Program-made: the position numbers and the translations under genes | Notes under the pieces: model-generated | The model's input: the letters and a program-made list of their open reading frames with translations, nothing else | What the model was told of the DNA's origin: nothing | Databases searched by the model: none | Source: Halorubrum sp. CBA1229 | Lineage (GTDB): Archaea; Halobacteriota; Halobacteria; Halobacteriales; Haloferacaceae | Direction of reading: 5' to 3' | DNA: 64,000 bases | NCBI RefSeq assembly: GCF_003721435.2 | Contig: NZ_CP054585.1 | Location: 496,001 to 560,000 of the forward strand | Shown: positions 50,475 through 59,076 of the stretch, piece by piece | Layout of the letters: every line of letters starts with the position of its first letter | Numbering within the stretch: the first letter of the stretch is position 1

Positions 50475-50753
50475 ATGGTCGAGAACGTCGTCTATCCCGC
50501 GTACTTCGACGCCGAGCGGTCGCGCTCGGAGGGCCGTCGCGTCCCGACGGATCTTGCGGTCCCCGAGCCGACCGTCGACGAGATCGCCAAGGCGGTCCAG
50601 CAGGTCGGCTACGACGCGGTGATCGAACGCGACAAGACGTATTCCCGCGAGTTCGAGCCCCGAGGCGCGGTGGTCGTCCGAGGCACCGAAGACACCGCGA
50701 AAAACGACCTCGTGCAGGCGGTCGCCGCCTACCTCGGGGTCATCCGAGAGTGA
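50475..50753 (+). CDS. srp19: Signal recognition particle 19 kDa protein
   Basis: This 92-residue archaeal SRP19 has [20 protein letters not shown] (the conserved N-terminal RNA-binding segment), [20 protein letters not shown] and a PRGAVVV strand. SRP19 binds the 7S RNA helices 6 and 8 and helps load SRP54. The gar1 gene overlaps or follows by 2 nt, a common archaeal pairing of RNA-binding protein genes. A TATA-like box lies upstream. Confidence 0.88.
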   Translation: MVENVVYPAYFDAERSRSEGRRVPTDLAVPEPTVDEIAKAVQQVGYDAVIERDKTYSREFEPRGAVVVRGTEDTAKNDLVQAVAAYLGVIRE

Positions 50754-50755
50754 CG

Positions 50756-50986
50756 ATGCGGCGCGTCGGCACCGTCGTCCGCACCGCCGGGGGGCTCGCG
50801 ATCGCCCGCGGCGACCGCGGCGAGGAACCGCCGCGGATCGGCGCGGCCGTCGTCGACGAGTCGCTCTCGACGGTCGGCCGCGTCGTCGACGTGTTCGGCC
50901 CCGTCGACAGGCCGTACGTGGCGGTCACGCCGAGCGACGACGACGGGCTCACGTCTCTCGTCGGCGGGAAGCTGTACGCGCGCTGA
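50756..50986 (+). CDS. gar1: H/ACA ribonucleoprotein subunit Gar1
   Basis: This 76-residue all-beta protein has RRVGTVVRTAGGLAIARG, GAAVVDESLSTVGRVVDVFGPVDRPYVAV and GGKLYAR. These are the Gar1 core strands, including the conserved G-x-V-x-D-x-F-G-P element. Gar1 binds the Cbf5 pseudouridine synthase in H/ACA guide RNPs. It starts 2 nt after the srp19 stop (GTG at 50750 is an alternative that would overlap). It lacks the eukaryotic Gly-Arg-rich ends, as in other archaea. Confidence 0.85.
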   Translation: MRRVGTVVRTAGGLAIARGDRGEEPPRIGAAVVDESLSTVGRVVDVFGPVDRPYVAVTPSDDDGLTSLVGGKLYAR

Positions 50987-50987
50987 C

Positions 50988-51344
50988 TCAGTCCCCGGCC
51001 GCCGCCTCCCCTTCTCCGGCCGCCGCCTCCCCTTCTCCGGCCGCCGCCTCCCCTTCTCCGGGCGACGCCTCTCCGTCGACGACGGAGAAGTCCGCCAGCG
51101 TCTTCGTCGAGCGGACGAGCCGCTCCGAGACCATCAGCTTCTCCGTGCGGTCCAGCCGCGCCCAATCGAGCTCCGCGGGCGGCGACTCCTCGAACGCGCG
51201 GAACTGCTGAAACACCGCATCGTTGACGAACCGCTCGAACGAACCGCAGTTCGGACACGTCACCGAGAGGTGCGACGTGTCGAACGCTCGGCTCACGGTG
51301 TGTTCCAGGCAGTTCAGACAGCGGTACGTCCGATTGCTACTCAT
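50988..51344 (-). CDS. Zn-ribbon protein with repetitive acidic/alanine tail
   Basis: This 118-residue protein has an N-terminal ribbon (residues 9-33) with ligands C9, C12, C30 and C33 in YRCLNCLEHTVS and VTCPNCGSF. A helical middle with an ELDWARLDRTEKLMVSERL segment follows, and the tail contains GEGEAAA three times. The tail is encoded by three exact 21-bp tandem units. The middle looks like a protein-interaction helix. No family is recognised beyond haloarchaeal zinc ribbons. Confidence 0.7.
   Translation of the reverse strand: MSSNRTYRCLNCLEHTVSRAFDTSHLSVTCPNCGSFERFVNDAVFQQFRAFEESPPAELDWARLDRTEKLMVSERLVRSTKTLADFSVVDGEASPGEGEAAAGEGEAAAGEGEAAAGD
50995..51057. repeat. Three 21-bp tandem units in the Zn-ribbon gene
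   Basis: The exact unit CCGGCCGCCGCCTCCCCTTC plus one T is repeated at 50995-51015, 51016-51036 and 51037-51057. It encodes the tail GEGEAAA on the minus strand. The unit length keeps the frame, so the repeat number may vary between strains. Confidence 0.9.
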
Positions 51345-51461
51345 ACCGGATCGAGGGACCGGACGCGGGAATATCTGGGGGTACCGGACGAGCGATCGAA
51401 GCGGGACGGACGAGGAGACCGAACGGAGCGGAGCGAAAAACGGCACCGGACCGCGAGGCCG

Positions 51462-52994
51462 CTAGAACAGCGCCGACGCGGCCGCTTCGGCCGTCTCGAT
51501 GACCGGACCGAAGCCGGGCAACAGCAGCACCGTCGCGACCGCCGCGAAGACGACCGCGGCGTACAGCGCCGTCGGCCGCACGTCGATCGCGTCCAGCGCA
51601 GTCGGCGACGCGGGGTCGTCGATGAACAGCGCCTTCACGACCCGGCTGTAGTAGTACAGCGAGATCACGCTGTTGACGGCGCCGACGGCCGCCAGCCACA
51701 CGAAGCCGTTGTCGATGGCTCCCATGAACAGGAAGTACTTCGAGAAGAAGCCGGCGAACGGCGGGAGGCCGGCCAGCGAGAACATGAACACGGCCATCGC
51801 CGTCGAGGCGACGGGCGCACGCTTGGCCAGTCCGGCGTAGTCCTCGAAGGTCCGGCCGACGCCCCACCGCTCCGCCATCGCGACGAAGAGGAACGCGCCG
51901 GTGTTCATGAACCCGTAGACGAGCAGGTGCGCCATCGCGGCGCCCATCACCGCGCCGTTGCCGCTCCCGTCGGCCGTGAGCGCGGCGACGCCGATGAGGG
52001 CGTAGCCGGCGTGGCCGATCGAGGAGTACGCGAGCATCCGCTTGACCTCCTCCTGGACGGCCGCCGCGAAGTTACCGAGCGTCATCGTCACGGCCGCGAG
52101 GATGCCGAACGCGAGCACCCAGTTGATGTCGGCCGACAGCGACGCGCCGACCGGGAACGCCTCCGTGAACACGCGGAACGCGACCACGAAGCCGGCCGCC
52201 TTCGACGCCGAGGAGAGGAACGCGCTCACGGGCGCGGGCGCTCCCTCGTACGCCTCCGGCGCCCAGAAGTGGAACGGGACGGAGGCGGTCTTGAACGCGA
52301 CGCCGCCGAGGATCATCACGATCCCGAGGCCGGCGATCCCGCTCCGGCTGTCGAGGCCGTCAGTGCCCGCGGCGATGTCGCCGAGGACCCCGGCGACGTC
52401 GCCGAGCATCAGCGACCCCGTCGCGGCGTACACCAGCGAGATGCCGAACAGGAATATCGCCGAGGAGAGCGCCCCGACGAGGAAGTACTTCAGGCCAGCC
52501 TCGACGCTTCCGCGGTTCTGCTTGAGGAACGCGACGAGCACGTACGACGGCAGCGACACCATCTCCAGGGCGACGAACACGACCGCGAGCGAGTTCGCGA
52601 CCGCGAGCAGCGACATGCCGGTCGCCGCGAACAGCGTCAGCGAGTAGAACGTCGCCGGGTTCGGGTGGTCGTGGAAGTAGTCGTGGGCCGCGACGACGAC
52701 GAGCGACGTCACGGACGCGAAGATGGCGGTGAAGAACAGCGCCATGGTGTCCACCTTGACCGCGTCGGCGAACAGCAGAATCGCGCCGCCGGTGTCGCCG
52801 CCGCCGGTGCCGGAGGCGACGAACCAGACCGTCGCGGCCAGCGAGCTCAGCGCGCCGAGCGCGCTCACGACCGCCATCGAGGTGTTCGACCGCGTGTCGG
52901 GGCTGAGGGTGTCGACGAGCAGCAGCGCGAGCCCCGTAAACGCGAGCAGCAGCACGGGCAGCAGCGCCGTCACCTGCGGGAGCGTGTTAACCAT
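51462..52994 (-). CDS. nuoN: NADH-quinone oxidoreductase-type subunit N
   Basis: This 510-residue protein is the third of the three antiporter-like subunits, with about 14 transmembrane helices. The proton-channel Lys and Glu regions are recognisable in MVSLPSYVLVAFLKQN and AVQEEVKRMLAYSSIGHAGY, and GVAFKTASVPFHFWAPEAYEG is the classic NuoN block. It is the last gene of the nuo operon and starts 8 nt inside nuoM. Confidence 0.92.
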   Translation of the reverse strand: MVNTLPQVTALLPVLLLAFTGLALLLVDTLSPDTRSNTSMAVVSALGALSSLAATVWFVASGTGGGDTGGAILLFADAVKVDTMALFFTAIFASVTSLVVVAAHDYFHDHPNPATFYSLTLFAATGMSLLAVANSLAVVFVALEMVSLPSYVLVAFLKQNRGSVEAGLKYFLVGALSSAIFLFGISLVYAATGSLMLGDVAGVLGDIAAGTDGLDSRSGIAGLGIVMILGGVAFKTASVPFHFWAPEAYEGAPAPVSAFLSSASKAAGFVVAFRVFTEAFPVGASLSADINWVLAFGILAAVTMTLGNFAAAVQEEVKRMLAYSSIGHAGYALIGVAALTADGSGNGAVMGAAMAHLLVYGFMNTGAFLFVAMAERWGVGRTFEDYAGLAKRAPVASTAMAVFMFSLAGLPPFAGFFSKYFLFMGAIDNGFVWLAAVGAVNSVISLYYYSRVVKALFIDDPASPTALDAIDVRPTALYAAVVFAAVATVLLLPGFGPVIETAEAAASALF

Positions 52995-54519
52995 TAATGC
53001 TCACCCCCTCGACCACGGGAACGGCCGCATCGCGGATCATCTCGAAGAAGATGTCGGGCGCGACGCCGAGCACGATGATCGCCGCCAGAAGCACCGCGAG
53101 CGGGGCGACGTCGTGGAACGGCGCGGGACCGATCTCGTAGTCGGTCGCGAGCTCGAACGGCCCGAACAGCGTGCTCTGCATCGCCGACAGCAGGTAGCCG
53201 GCGACGATGACGATGCCGAACATCGCGAGCGCCGTGAACACCGGCGCGTACGGGAGCGCCGGCGCGGAGAACGACCCCACGAAGATGAAGAACTCGCCCG
53301 CGAAGCCGGCCATCAGCGGCAGTCCCATGTAGCCGAACGCGCCGGCGACGAGGATGCCGACCGTCACCGGCATCCGGTCGGCCATGCCGGCCATGTCGCC
53401 GACCATCCGCGTGTGGGTCGCGTTGTAGACGACGCCGACCGCCATGAACATCAGCCCCGAGATGAGGCCGTGCGCGACCATCTGGAACGTCGCGCCGCCG
53501 ACGCCGTACTCGGTGAACACGATGAGCCCGAGGATGACGTACCCCATCGACGAGACGGAGGAGTAGGCGACGATGCGCTTGAGGTCCTTCTGCGCGAGCG
53601 CCAGCATCGCGCCGTAGATGACGCTGATAACGGCGATCGCCGCGATCGGGATCGCGAGCGCGGACGCCTGATCGGGGAGCATCGTGAAGTTGAACCGGAG
53701 CAGCGCGTACGTCCCCATCTTCAGGAGGACGCCCGCCAAGAGCACCGACACGGGGGTCGGCGCCTCGACGTGGGCGTCCGGCAGCCACGTGTGGAACGGC
53801 ACGATCGGGACCTTCACCGCGAACCCGAGGAACATCGCGAGGAACGCGACCATCGCGAGCCGGCCCGGTGAGATACCGAACCAGGTCTCGAGGCCGCCGT
53901 CCGCTATCGCGGCCGTGATTTCCGGGAGCGCGAACGAGCTCACGGAGTCGCCGAGCGCGAACGTCAGCATCATGAACCCGATGAACATCAGCAGCGACGC
54001 CGCGTTCGTGTAGACGAAGAACTTGATCGCGGCGTACTTCCGCCGGGGACCGCCCCAGATGCCGATGAGGAAGTACATCGGGACGAGGACGGCCTCCCAG
54101 AAGACGAACCAGAGGAAGAAGTCCAGCGCCGTGAACACGCCGAGGAGGTTCGCCTCCATGAACAGCATGAGCCCGTAGAACTGGCTCTGCCGCGAGTCGA
54201 TCGGCGTCCACGCGCTGAGGATCGCCAGCGGGACGAGGAACGTCGTGAGCACGACGAGCGGGAGGCTGATGCCGTCCAGCCCGACGAACCACGAGACCGA
54301 GCGGCCGCCGACTTCGAGCCACTCGATCTGCGTCTGGTAGGCGATTTCGCCGCCGGTGAGGGCGTTGCCGGAGCCGTCGAAGCCGGACCAGAGGTATAAC
54401 GACCCGACAAAGGGGATCAGGCTCAGGGCGAACGCGAGCCGGCCAGCCCACTCGTTCGGCGAGAGCAGGACGACGAGCGCGCTTGCGAACGCCACCGCGA
54501 TGAGCGCTTCGAGTATCAC
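52987..54519 (-). CDS. nuoM: NADH-quinone oxidoreductase-type subunit M
   Basis: This roughly 510-residue antiporter-like subunit contains FWEAVLVPMYFLIGIWGG, KVPIVPFHTWLPDAHVEAPT and DLKRIVAYSSVSSMGYV, all characteristic of NuoM. The start is taken at GTG 54519, giving a four-base GTGA overlap with nuoL; GTG at 54528 would overlap it by 13 bases. It belongs to the membrane arm of the complex. Confidence 0.92.
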   Translation of the reverse strand: MILEALIAVAFASALVVLLSPNEWAGRLAFALSLIPFVGSLYLWSGFDGSGNALTGGEIAYQTQIEWLEVGGRSVSWFVGLDGISLPLVVLTTFLVPLAILSAWTPIDSRQSQFYGLMLFMEANLLGVFTALDFFLWFVFWEAVLVPMYFLIGIWGGPRRKYAAIKFFVYTNAASLLMFIGFMMLTFALGDSVSSFALPEITAAIADGGLETWFGISPGRLAMVAFLAMFLGFAVKVPIVPFHTWLPDAHVEAPTPVSVLLAGVLLKMGTYALLRFNFTMLPDQASALAIPIAAIAVISVIYGAMLALAQKDLKRIVAYSSVSSMGYVILGLIVFTEYGVGGATFQMVAHGLISGLMFMAVGVVYNATHTRMVGDMAGMADRMPVTVGILVAGAFGYMGLPLMAGFAGEFFIFVGSFSAPALPYAPVFTALAMFGIVIVAGYLLSAMQSTLFGPFELATDYEIGPAPFHDVAPLAVLLAAIIVLGVAPDIFFEMIRDAAVPVVEGVSING

Positions 54520-56558
54520 ACGAACCACCCCCCGGTGACGCCGAGCACTAAGATTAGCGCGACCAGCCCCAGCGTGAGCAGCGCGGCGTACTGCGAGACG
54601 ACGCCGTTCTGGACCTGCCGGATCCGGTCACCGCCGATGAGACTCACCGAGGAGACGCCGTTGACGACGCCGTCGATGATGCCCTGGTCGAAGGTGTCGG
54701 CACCGCCGGCGACGTCCTCGGTGCGATACGCGAGCCATACCTGCAGTTCGTCGAGGTAGTAGTTGTTGTACAGCACGTCTTTGATCCAGCCGAGTTTCGC
54801 CGTGTGCTCCGTCGGCGACGGAACGTTGTAGAGCCGCCACGCCACCAGCAGACCGGTCAGCGCTAAGCCGAGCGAGACGGCCGCGCCGACGAGCACCGTG
54901 GCGACCTCGCCGCCGACGATGTACTCGCTGCTGTACGGCCCGATGTCGGCGTAGTGGTGCGAGGAGAGCCCCTCGATACCGCCCCAGTGGTTATCCAGCC
55001 AGAGGTGGAGCAGGTCGATCCCCTCCAGTCCGAGGACCTTCTGGACCGGCACCATGTTGATGAAGCCGGTGACGACCGCGAGCGCGCCCAGCACGGTCAG
55101 CGGCCCCTTGACGTTCCAGCGAACGGGTTCGGGGTCGCGGGCGGTCGCGCTGCGCGGTTCGCCGTGGAAGGTCAGGAACACCATCCGGAACGTGTAGAAC
55201 GCGGTGACGGGGACCGCGAGCAGTCCCATCAGGTAGCCGCCGAACAGCAGCGGCTCGCCGGGCGCGTGGACGAGCGCCTCGTAGAGGACCTCGTCTTTCG
55301 ACCAGAAGCCGGCGAACGGGAAGATGCCCGCGAGCGCCAGCGACCCGGCCAGGAAGGTGTAGTAGGTGACGGGCATCTTCGATTTGAGCCCGCCCATGTC
55401 CCACATGTCCTCGTTGTGGTGCATCGCGATGATCACCGCGCCCGCGCCGAGGAACAGGAGGGCCTTGAAGAACGCGTGGGTGGTGAGGTGGAAGACCGCG
55501 GCCACGTACCCGCCCGCGCCGAGCGCGAGCATCATGTAGCCGTACTGCGAGATGGTGGAGTACGCGAGCACCTGCTTCAGCTCGTCTTTCACGAGCCCCA
55601 TCGTCGCCGCGAACAGCGCGGTGAATCCGCCGATGAAGGCGATCACCGCGAGCGTCGTCGGCGTCAGCGCGTAGAAGCCGTACATCCGCGCGACGAGGTA
55701 GACGCCGGCCGCGACCATCGTCGCGGCGTGGATCAGCGCGGAGACGGGCGTCGGGCCCTCCATCGCGTCGGGGAGCCACGTATGCAGCGGGAACTGCGCG
55801 GACTTCCCGACGACGCCGCCCAAGACGAGCAGGCCGACGACGGTGAGCCACGTCTGCAGGTCGACGCCGCCGGGCGTCCACGCGACCGAGCCCTCACCGG
55901 CGAGCGCCGCCTCGGCGAGCGCCGGGAACGACTCCGGTCCGGCGAACTGCGCGGTGCCGAACGTCCCGATGACGGCGACGACGCCGATCAGGAAGAAGTA
56001 GTCCCCGAAGCGGGTGACGAGGAACGCCTTCTTCGCCGCCGACGGCGGGCCGGGCTCGCGGAAGTGGAACCCGATGAGCAGGTACGAGCAGAGCCCGACC
56101 AGCTCGAAGAACATGAACGCCATCAGCAGGTTGTCGGCGACGACGAATCCGAGCATCGACGCCGTGAACAGGCCGAGCCCGGCGTAGTAGCGCGGAAGCC
56201 CGGTCTCGCCCTCGTCGTTCATGTAGCCGAGCGAGAACACGTGCACGAGCAGCGCGACGAGCGTGACGATGACGAGCATCAGCGCCGACAGCGGGTCGAC
56301 GAGGATGCCGAACGAGAGCTCGACGTCCGTCGGGCCGATCCCGCCGGCGCTCGCCCACGTGTAGAGCGTGCGGTTCGCCGCCTCGCCGCCCGCGACCGTC
56401 GCGAGCACCCACAGCGAGAGCAGGAACGAGCCCGCCGTCGCCGCGATGCCGCCGAAGGCCCCTCCCTTGGGGAGGTACTTGCCGGCACCGAGCGCGATCA
56501 GGAACGAGAAGAACGGCAGGAGGACGATCGCCGGAACGTATGAGAACACATCTATCAT
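54516..56558 (-). CDS. nuoL: NADH-quinone oxidoreductase-type subunit L
   Basis: This 680-residue antiporter-like subunit has AKKAFLVTRFGDYFFLIG, SAQFPLHTWLPDAMEGPTPV and DELKQVLAYSTISQYGYMM. The C-terminal half provides the long lateral helix found only in NuoL. Acidic loops replace the usual basic ones, as in other halophilic membrane proteins. It begins 1 nt after the nuoK stop. Confidence 0.94.
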   Translation of the reverse strand: MIDVFSYVPAIVLLPFFSFLIALGAGKYLPKGGAFGGIAATAGSFLLSLWVLATVAGGEAANRTLYTWASAGGIGPTDVELSFGILVDPLSALMLVIVTLVALLVHVFSLGYMNDEGETGLPRYYAGLGLFTASMLGFVVADNLLMAFMFFELVGLCSYLLIGFHFREPGPPSAAKKAFLVTRFGDYFFLIGVVAVIGTFGTAQFAGPESFPALAEAALAGEGSVAWTPGGVDLQTWLTVVGLLVLGGVVGKSAQFPLHTWLPDAMEGPTPVSALIHAATMVAAGVYLVARMYGFYALTPTTLAVIAFIGGFTALFAATMGLVKDELKQVLAYSTISQYGYMMLALGAGGYVAAVFHLTTHAFFKALLFLGAGAVIIAMHHNEDMWDMGGLKSKMPVTYYTFLAGSLALAGIFPFAGFWSKDEVLYEALVHAPGEPLLFGGYLMGLLAVPVTAFYTFRMVFLTFHGEPRSATARDPEPVRWNVKGPLTVLGALAVVTGFINMVPVQKVLGLEGIDLLHLWLDNHWGGIEGLSSHHYADIGPYSSEYIVGGEVATVLVGAAVSLGLALTGLLVAWRLYNVPSPTEHTAKLGWIKDVLYNNYYLDELQVWLAYRTEDVAGGADTFDQGIIDGVVNGVSSVSLIGGDRIRQVQNGVVSQYAALLTLGLVALILVLGVTGGWFV

Positions 56559-56559
56559 G

Positions 56560-56880
56560 TTACCACCTCATCTCCGTTGGAACGGTCACGTCTGTGACAC
56601 CGAAGTTGCGGTACAACACCAGGATGATGCCGATACCGATCGCGACCTCCGCGGCGGCGAGCGCGATGACGAACAGCGCGAACACCTGTCCCGTCAGGTC
56701 GCCGTAGTACAGCGCGAAGGCGACGAAGTTGATGTTCGCCGCGTTCATCATGAGCTCGACGCTCATCAGGAAGTACAGTGCGTCGCGCCGCGTGAGTATA
56801 CCGAACAGGCCGATACAGAAGACACCGGCCGCGAGCAGCAGGTACCACTCCGGCGGGATCGAGGAGGCGACGGCGGTCAC
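56560..56880 (-). CDS. nuoK: NADH-quinone oxidoreductase-type subunit K
   Basis: This 106-residue protein has three transmembrane helices; the conserved Glu in SVELMMNAANINFV and the second Glu in ALAAAEVAIGIGI are both present. The start is GTG at 56880, overlapping the nuoJ2 stop by four bases (GTGA). It is part of the proton pathway next to NuoJ. Confidence 0.92.
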   Translation of the reverse strand: MTAVASSIPPEWYLLLAAGVFCIGLFGILTRRDALYFLMSVELMMNAANINFVAFALYYGDLTGQVFALFVIALAAAEVAIGIGIILVLYRNFGVTDVTVPTEMRW

Positions 56881-57227
56881 TGCCGCTCACCCCCGTCGGT
56901 GAGCGCCTGCCCCACGGCGGCGATAATCGAGCCGCCCTCCTCGCGCTTCGCCAGGTACACCGCCCCGTCGACGGCGACGTCGAGCGCGACGGCGGCGATC
57001 AGGAACGCGGCGAGGAACCCCTCGGAGGGGATCGTCGCGACGTCGTACGCGCCGAGATTGAACAGAGCGTACCCGATGTTGTGGACGACCGACGCGTCGG
57101 CCGGGAATCCGGCTCCCTCCGCCGCGAAGTCGGCCGACAGCGTTGTCAAGGCCATCGTCCCGAACAGGAGCGCGACCGCAACAGCGGGCACGAGACGCCC
57201 GCCCCGCTCCGAGTTATCGTCGCTCAT
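56877..57227 (-). CDS. nuoJ2: NuoJ C-terminal half, separate gene
   Basis: This 116-residue protein carries the C-terminal part of NuoJ, including NIGYALFNLGAYDVATIPSE, matching the TM4-5 region that normally follows the pi-bulge helix. NuoJ is split into two genes here, as in other haloarchaea. The start overlaps the nuoJ1 stop by four bases (ATGA), so they are translationally coupled. The linker in between is acidic. Confidence 0.85.
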   Translation of the reverse strand: MSDDNSERGGRLVPAVAVALLFGTMALTTLSADFAAEGAGFPADASVVHNIGYALFNLGAYDVATIPSEGFLAAFLIAAVALDVAVDGAVYLAKREEGGSIIAAVGQALTDGGERQ

Positions 57228-57490
57228 GCGCTATTCACCTCCGTTTCCGTGTCCGATCGCGTGAGCATCACACCGAACGTGACCAAGATCAGAACCCCGC
57301 CGACGTAGACGAGGATCTGCATGGCGGCGATAAACTCCGCCTGTAACATCACGTAGTGCACTGCGACGCTCGTCAGGGCTCCGCCCAGCAGCAGCGCGGC
57401 GTGGAACACGTCGCGCGCCAGGACGACCCCGAGGCCGAACGCCAGCGTGACTGCGGCGAACAGCCCGAACGCGATGGTAGCATAAACCAT
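57224..57490 (-). CDS. nuoJ1: NuoJ N-terminal half, separate gene
   Basis: This 88-residue protein has three transmembrane helices. LLGGALTSVAVHYVMLQAEFIAAMQILVYVGG includes the conserved Glu/Gln and the Tyr of the NuoJ TM3 pi-bulge. It is the N-terminal half of a split NuoJ. A 49-bp gap separates it from nuoI, the largest spacing inside this operon. Confidence 0.88.
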   Translation of the reverse strand: MVYATIAFGLFAAVTLAFGLGVVLARDVFHAALLLGGALTSVAVHYVMLQAEFIAAMQILVYVGGVLILVTFGVMLTRSDTETEVNSA

Positions 57491-57539
57491 TGTGTTTGTC
57501 TCCTATGAGAACCCCTTTGAAGATTTCGAGACGCGCCCG

Positions 57540-58001
57540 CTACTGGTAGTCGACCTCGCCGTCGCCCTCCCCGACCCACGCACCGCGATCCGGGTTCCGG
57601 GACTCCAGCGGGTCGATCCCCTTGTACCACGGGACGTTCTTGAGCTGTTCTTTGTTGAACACGAAGTCGTCCTTCGTGTCCGCGGTGAACTCGAAGTTCT
57701 GCGTGAGGATGATCGCGTCAACGGGGCAGACCTCCTCGCAGAGCCGGCAGTAGATGCACTGCCCGATGTGGAGGTTGTACTGCTCCCCGTTGCGCTGGTC
57801 GTCCTGCACGATCTGGATCGTGTCGTTCGGACAGACGTTCTCGCACTGGCGGCACCAGATGCACCGCTCCTGGCTGAACTTGTGGACCCCGCGGAACCGC
57901 GGGCTCACCTCGGGCGCGTCCTCCGGATATTCCACCGTGAACGTCGACCCGTCCAGCGCGTGTTTCATCGTCGTCGCCATGGATTTCATGAGTCCGATCA
58001 T
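57540..58001 (-). CDS. nuoI: NADH-quinone oxidoreductase-type subunit I
   Basis: This 153-residue ferredoxin-like subunit has two [4Fe-4S] motifs, CIWCRQCENVCPNDT and CIYCRLCEEVCPVDA, forming clusters N6a and N6b that pass electrons toward NuoB. A hydrophobic segment like that of bacterial NuoI is lacking. The gene sits 1 nt after nuoH. Confidence 0.94.
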   Translation of the reverse strand: MIGLMKSMATTMKHALDGSTFTVEYPEDAPEVSPRFRGVHKFSQERCIWCRQCENVCPNDTIQIVQDDQRNGEQYNLHIGQCIYCRLCEEVCPVDAIILTQNFEFTADTKDDFVFNKEQLKNVPWYKGIDPLESRNPDRGAWVGEGDGEVDYQ

Positions 58002-58002
58002 G

Positions 58003-59076
58003 TTACGCGATCACCCCCACGATTACGGCCGTGAGCACCAGGTTCGCGAACGACAGCACCAGCATTCCCTTCCAGCCGATCTCGATCAGCTGGTCGATGC
58101 GGACGCGCGGCAGCGCGGAGCGGGCCCACTGCGTGAACAGGAAGAAGCCCCAGATCTTCACCACGAACCAGATGAAGCCGATGCTCTCCGGACCCGGCCC
58201 GGAGGCGCCGCCGAGGAACGTCACGGCGAGAATCGCGCCGCCCAGGAAGATGTGGACGAACTCGCCGAGGTAGAACAGCACGAAGTACGCGGAGGAGTAC
58301 TCGGTCTGGTACCCGGCGACGATCTCCGTCGGCGCCTCCGGGATGTCGAACGGGTTCCGTCCGATCTCGGCCATGTTCGCCGTGAGGAACAGGACGAACG
58401 CGAACGGGTTCACGAAGGCGTACCAGGCCGGGATGTCGATCCCGGCGATCGTCACCAGCGTCGTCGTCTGCGCGCCGACGATGCCGCTCATCTGGAGGGT
58501 GCCCGCGAAGATCACGACCGACATCGCCGTGACGATGAGCGGGATCTCGTACGCGAGGTTCTGCGCGACGGCGCGGAGCCCGCCGAGCAGGGAGTACTTG
58601 TTGTTCGACGCGTAGCCGGCCATCACCAGCGAGATCGAGGCGATGGAGGCGAACGCGAACACCAGCGCGAACCCGACTTCGGGGTCGGCGAGGTGGAAGT
58701 TGATCGGGCCGAGGCGACCCATCGGGATCACGGAGAATCCGAGCAGCGCAGAGGCGGGAAGGATGATCGGGGCGATGTCCCACGAGGGACGGTCGACGCC
58801 TTCGGGGACGATAAGCTCCTTCGCGAGCAGCTGGACGGCTGACGCCGGGATGATCAGGAGGCCGAACGGCCCGATCCGGTTGACCGCGATCCGGTCGGTG
58901 AACGCCGCCGTGATCTTCCGTTTCGCCCACGGACCGGCGACGCCGGTGAACGCGAGGACGATGTTTCCGACGACGGCCGCCGCGATCAGCGCCGCGACGA
59001 CCTCGCCGAGCACGCCCGGCAGCCCGAACGTCTCGACGAGGAACTCGGGGAACAGCTGTGCGGGTGCCGTCCCCAT
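58003..59076 (-). CDS. nuoH: NADH-quinone oxidoreductase-type subunit H
   Basis: This 357-residue membrane subunit at the quinone-channel entrance has KRKITAAFTDRIAVNRIGPFG near the start, EIPLIVTAMSVVI, FDIPEAPTEIVAGYQTEYS and the Glu/Asp-rich loop of the E-channel. Its start codon overlaps the nuoCD stop by 1 nt. It links the membrane arm to NuoB and NuoD. Confidence 0.94.
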   Translation of the reverse strand: MGTAPAQLFPEFLVETFGLPGVLGEVVAALIAAAVVGNIVLAFTGVAGPWAKRKITAAFTDRIAVNRIGPFGLLIIPASAVQLLAKELIVPEGVDRPSWDIAPIILPASALLGFSVIPMGRLGPINFHLADPEVGFALVFAFASIASISLVMAGYASNNKYSLLGGLRAVAQNLAYEIPLIVTAMSVVIFAGTLQMSGIVGAQTTTLVTIAGIDIPAWYAFVNPFAFVLFLTANMAEIGRNPFDIPEAPTEIVAGYQTEYSSAYFVLFYLGEFVHIFLGGAILAVTFLGGASGPGPESIGFIWFVVKIWGFFLFTQWARSALPRVRIDQLIEIGWKGMLVLSFANLVLTAVIVGVIA

